Assembly: GCA_050725495.1 (NCBI GenBank)
Contig: JBOHHM010000216.1
Coordinates: 1-7,269 of the forward strand
DNA from: JBOHHM01 sp050725495
Lineage (GTDB): Bacteria > Pseudomonadota > Gammaproteobacteria > Burkholderiales > Burkholderiaceae_C
DNA: 7,269 nucleotides
Reading direction: 5' to 3'
Positions within the stretch are counted from its first letter, which is position 1, and each line of letters begins with the position of its first letter. Made by a program: the position numbers and the translations under genes. Shown here in pieces: positions 6,204-7,269 of this stretch. Below the pieces are notes generated by a model that saw only the letters and a program-made list of their open reading frames with translations, had not been told where the DNA came from and searched no databases.

Positions 6204-7118
6204 GTGAATGATCGAGATGTGATGCTGACCGTTGCCGAGGCGGATCAAGAGGAGAAGAGTCCCCTGCTGGAGGCGCTGGGCGAACGGGTGCGCACCCTGC
6301 GCGCCCGGCGCGGCCTCACGCGCAAGGCGGCGGCGCTCGCGGCTGACGTGTCCGAACGCCATCTCGCGAACCTCGAGTACGGCATCGGCAACCCATCGAT
6401 TCTGGTGCTGCAGCAGGTCGCCGGTGCGCTGCAATGCTCACTGGCCGAGCTCGTCGGCGACATCACCACGCAGTCACCCGAATGGTTGCTGATCCGGGAG
6501 CTGCTCGATGGCCGCAGCGAGGCCGACCTGCGCCGCGCGCGCGTGGCCCTGGGCGAGCTGTTCGGGACCGGTGGCGACCAGCGCGCGCGCAGTCGCCGTG
6601 TTGCGCTGATCGGCCTGCGTGGCGCCGGCAAGACCACATTGGGCCAGATGCTGGCCGACGACCTCGAAGTGCCCTTCATCGAGCTCAGCCGGGAGATCGA
6701 GAAGGTCGCGGGCTACAGCATCCGCGAAATTCACGACCTGTATGGCACCAATGCCTATCGCCGCTATGAGCGCCGGGCCCTGGAGGAGGTGATCCAGATC
6801 TATCCGGAGGTGGTCATTGCGACGCCGGGCGGCCTGGTGTCGGACGCCGCGACCTTCAATCTGCTGCTGGCGCATTGCACCACGGTGTGGCTGCAGGCCG
6901 ACGCACAGGACCATATGAACCGGGTCGCCGGCCAAGGCGACCTGCGACCCATGGCGGCCAGCAAGGAAGCCATGGACGACCTGCGCCGCATCCTGGCCGG
7001 TCGCTCGGCCTTCTACTCAAAAGCCGATTTGACGCTCGACACCAGCAAGCAGCCACTGGAGCAAACGTTCCAGGCGCTGCGCTCGACGGTGCGCGGCGCG
7101 CTCACGCTCGAGGCCTGA
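6204..7118 (+). CDS. boxR: BoxR transcriptional regulator: XRE helix-turn-helix fused to a shikimate-kinase-like domain
   Basis: About 304 residues from GTG 6204. I chose this start because GGAGG (6193-6197) lies six bases before it; the in-frame ATG at 6198 directly abuts GGAGG with no spacing, and ATG 6222 is too far. An XRE helix-turn-helix covers about residues 25-84 (LGERVRTLRARRGLTRKAAA, ERHLANLEYGIGNPSI). After a linker (about 88-130) comes a shikimate-kinase-like domain with Walker A GLRGAGKTT at 137-145, an arginine in YRRYE (about 186), the PGG turn (about 208-210), and arginines in DLRPM (248) and AGRSAFY (267). This architecture is that of BzdR/BoxR, repressors of anaerobic and aerobic benzoate genes that respond to benzoyl-CoA. 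The stretch FIELSREIE replaces the D-x-D shikimate/Mg2+ site of true kinases, so it is probably a sensor and not an enzyme. Confidence 0.94.
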   Translation: MNDRDVMLTVAEADQEEKSPLLEALGERVRTLRARRGLTRKAAALAADVSERHLANLEYGIGNPSILVLQQVAGALQCSLAELVGDITTQSPEWLLIRELLDGRSEADLRRARVALGELFGTGGDQRARSRRVALIGLRGAGKTTLGQMLADDLEVPFIELSREIEKVAGYSIREIHDLYGTNAYRRYERRALEEVIQIYPEVVIATPGGLVSDAATFNLLLAHCTTVWLQADAQDHMNRVAGQGDLRPMAASKEAMDDLRRILAGRSAFYSKADLTLDTSKQPLEQTFQALRSTVRGALTLEA

Positions 7119-7136
7119 GACTCCGCGCGATTCATC

Positions 7137-7158
7137 AAGATGCATTTTTATGCATCTT
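7137..7158 (+). terminator. Hairpin with T-rich tail after boxR, also carrying two TGCA half-sites
   Basis: AAGATGCAT (7137-7145), loop TTTT, ATGCATCTT (7150-7158), then TTCTT. The nine-bp stem is A/T-rich, so it would be a modest intrinsic terminator for boxR, located 18 bp past its stop. The same bases hold TGCATTTTTATGCA (7141-7154), matching TGCA-N6-TGCA, so it may instead or also be a regulator site. Confidence 0.45.
7141..7154. promoter_or_regulatory. Putative BoxR operator, copy 3
   Basis: TGCATTTTTATGCA has exact TGCA half-sites ten bases apart, but its centre differs from the ACTAT core of the other copies. It lies just upstream of the -35 of the rightward promoter. Confidence 0.4.
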
Positions 7159-7161
7159 TTC

Positions 7162-7190
7162 TTGACATGGGTACTTTAATGCACTATGAT
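7162..7190 (+). promoter_or_regulatory. Strong sigma-70 promoter of the rightward gene
   Basis: Perfect TTGACA (7162-7167), 17-base spacer, TATGAT (7185-7190) with five of six matches. Expected transcript start is near 7197, about 50 nt before the ATG at 7247. The core CTTGACATG is shared with the leftward promoter, and operator copy 4 covers the -10. Confidence 0.75.
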
Positions 7191-7193
7191 GCA
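7180..7193. promoter_or_regulatory. Putative BoxR operator, copy 4
   Basis: TGCACTATGATGCA, an exact TGCA-N6-TGCA match, contains the whole -10 hexamer TATGAT of the rightward promoter. Binding here would block RNA polymerase directly. Confidence 0.62.
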
Positions 7194-7212
7194 GATTATC
7201 GGATTTCATTGA

Positions 7213-7226
7213 TGCACTATTGTTCT
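7213..7226. promoter_or_regulatory. Putative BoxR operator, copy 5 (left half only)
   Basis: TGCACTATTGTTCT keeps the full TGCACTAT half but has a degenerate right half. It lies about 16 bases into the predicted rightward transcript and could be a weaker downstream site. Confidence 0.4.
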
Positions 7227-7246
7227 TACCCCAGCCAGGAGACCTG

Positions 7247-7269
7247 ATGAATACCGCCACCAGCCCCCG
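7247..7269 (+). CDS. Start of a box pathway gene, cut by the window edge (probably boxA, boxB or boxC)
   Basis: Only seven codons are visible (MNTATSP). The start is well supported: AGGAGA at 7237-7242 with a four-base gap to ATG, behind a strong regulated promoter. Identity cannot be read from so few residues. In other box clusters the genes beside boxR encode benzoyl-CoA epoxidase (BoxAB) and the ring-opening lyase BoxC, so one of these is expected, with BoxC or BoxB most likely. Confidence 0.6.

Noticed and set aside
7212..7247. An 11-codon leader frame (MHYCSYPSQET) ending in TGATG at the next gene's start
   Set aside because: It has no ribosome site and its ATG is part of the operator-like repeat; the overlap with the next start is most simply coincidence.
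1..7269. CRISPR array, tRNA, rRNA, insertion sequence or phage attachment site
   Set aside because: No spaced direct repeats, tRNA-like cloverleaf, transposase or integrase sequence was seen; genes fill the window almost fully.

Overview
This window is high-GC DNA holding part of a "box" gene cluster for aerobic benzoate degradation through CoA thioesters. The codon use, the gene set and a GC-rich palindromic repeat at about 2349-2413 fit a betaproteobacterium of the Burkholderiales, most likely Comamonadaceae. No species can be named from the sequence alone.

Layout. From about 6044 leftward to the left edge, six genes lie on the minus strand. In transcription order they are a small DUF4863/PnbB-like cupin protein, boxD (3,4-dehydroadipyl-CoA semialdehyde dehydrogenase), bclA (benzoate-CoA ligase), an alpha/beta hydrolase, a periplasmic substrate-binding protein of the branched-chain amino acid ABC type, and the cut-off start of its LivH-type permease. 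Gaps are 3 bp, 30 bp, a 4-bp ATGA overlap, 67 bp and 6 bp, which fits one operon. Divergent to it, on the plus strand, is boxR, an XRE helix-turn-helix fused to a shikimate-kinase-like domain. A further plus-strand gene starts at 7247; only 23 bases are present, and by context it is probably the first of boxA/B/C.

How the genes work together. The ABC system would import benzoate or a related aromatic acid. BclA activates it to benzoyl-CoA. BoxAB and BoxC, expected to the right of the window, would epoxidise and cleave the ring. BoxD oxidises the resulting semialdehyde to 3,4-dehydroadipyl-CoA. BoxR is expected to repress both directions until benzoyl-CoA accumulates.

The main observation is regulatory. 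Both intergenic regions carry copies of one 14-bp motif of the form TGCA-N6-TGCA, best version TGCACTATnnTGCA. Five copies, two of them degenerate at one end and one at its right half, sit on or beside three recognisable sigma-70 promoters: leftward operon, boxR, and rightward gene. Other points are a strong leader hairpin ahead of the cupin gene, a repeat element that supplies about 22 residues of the hydrolase N terminus, and substitution of a shikimate-binding aspartate in BoxR. I did not find evidence for a wholly new system; the cupin protein and the hydrolase are the least explained parts.
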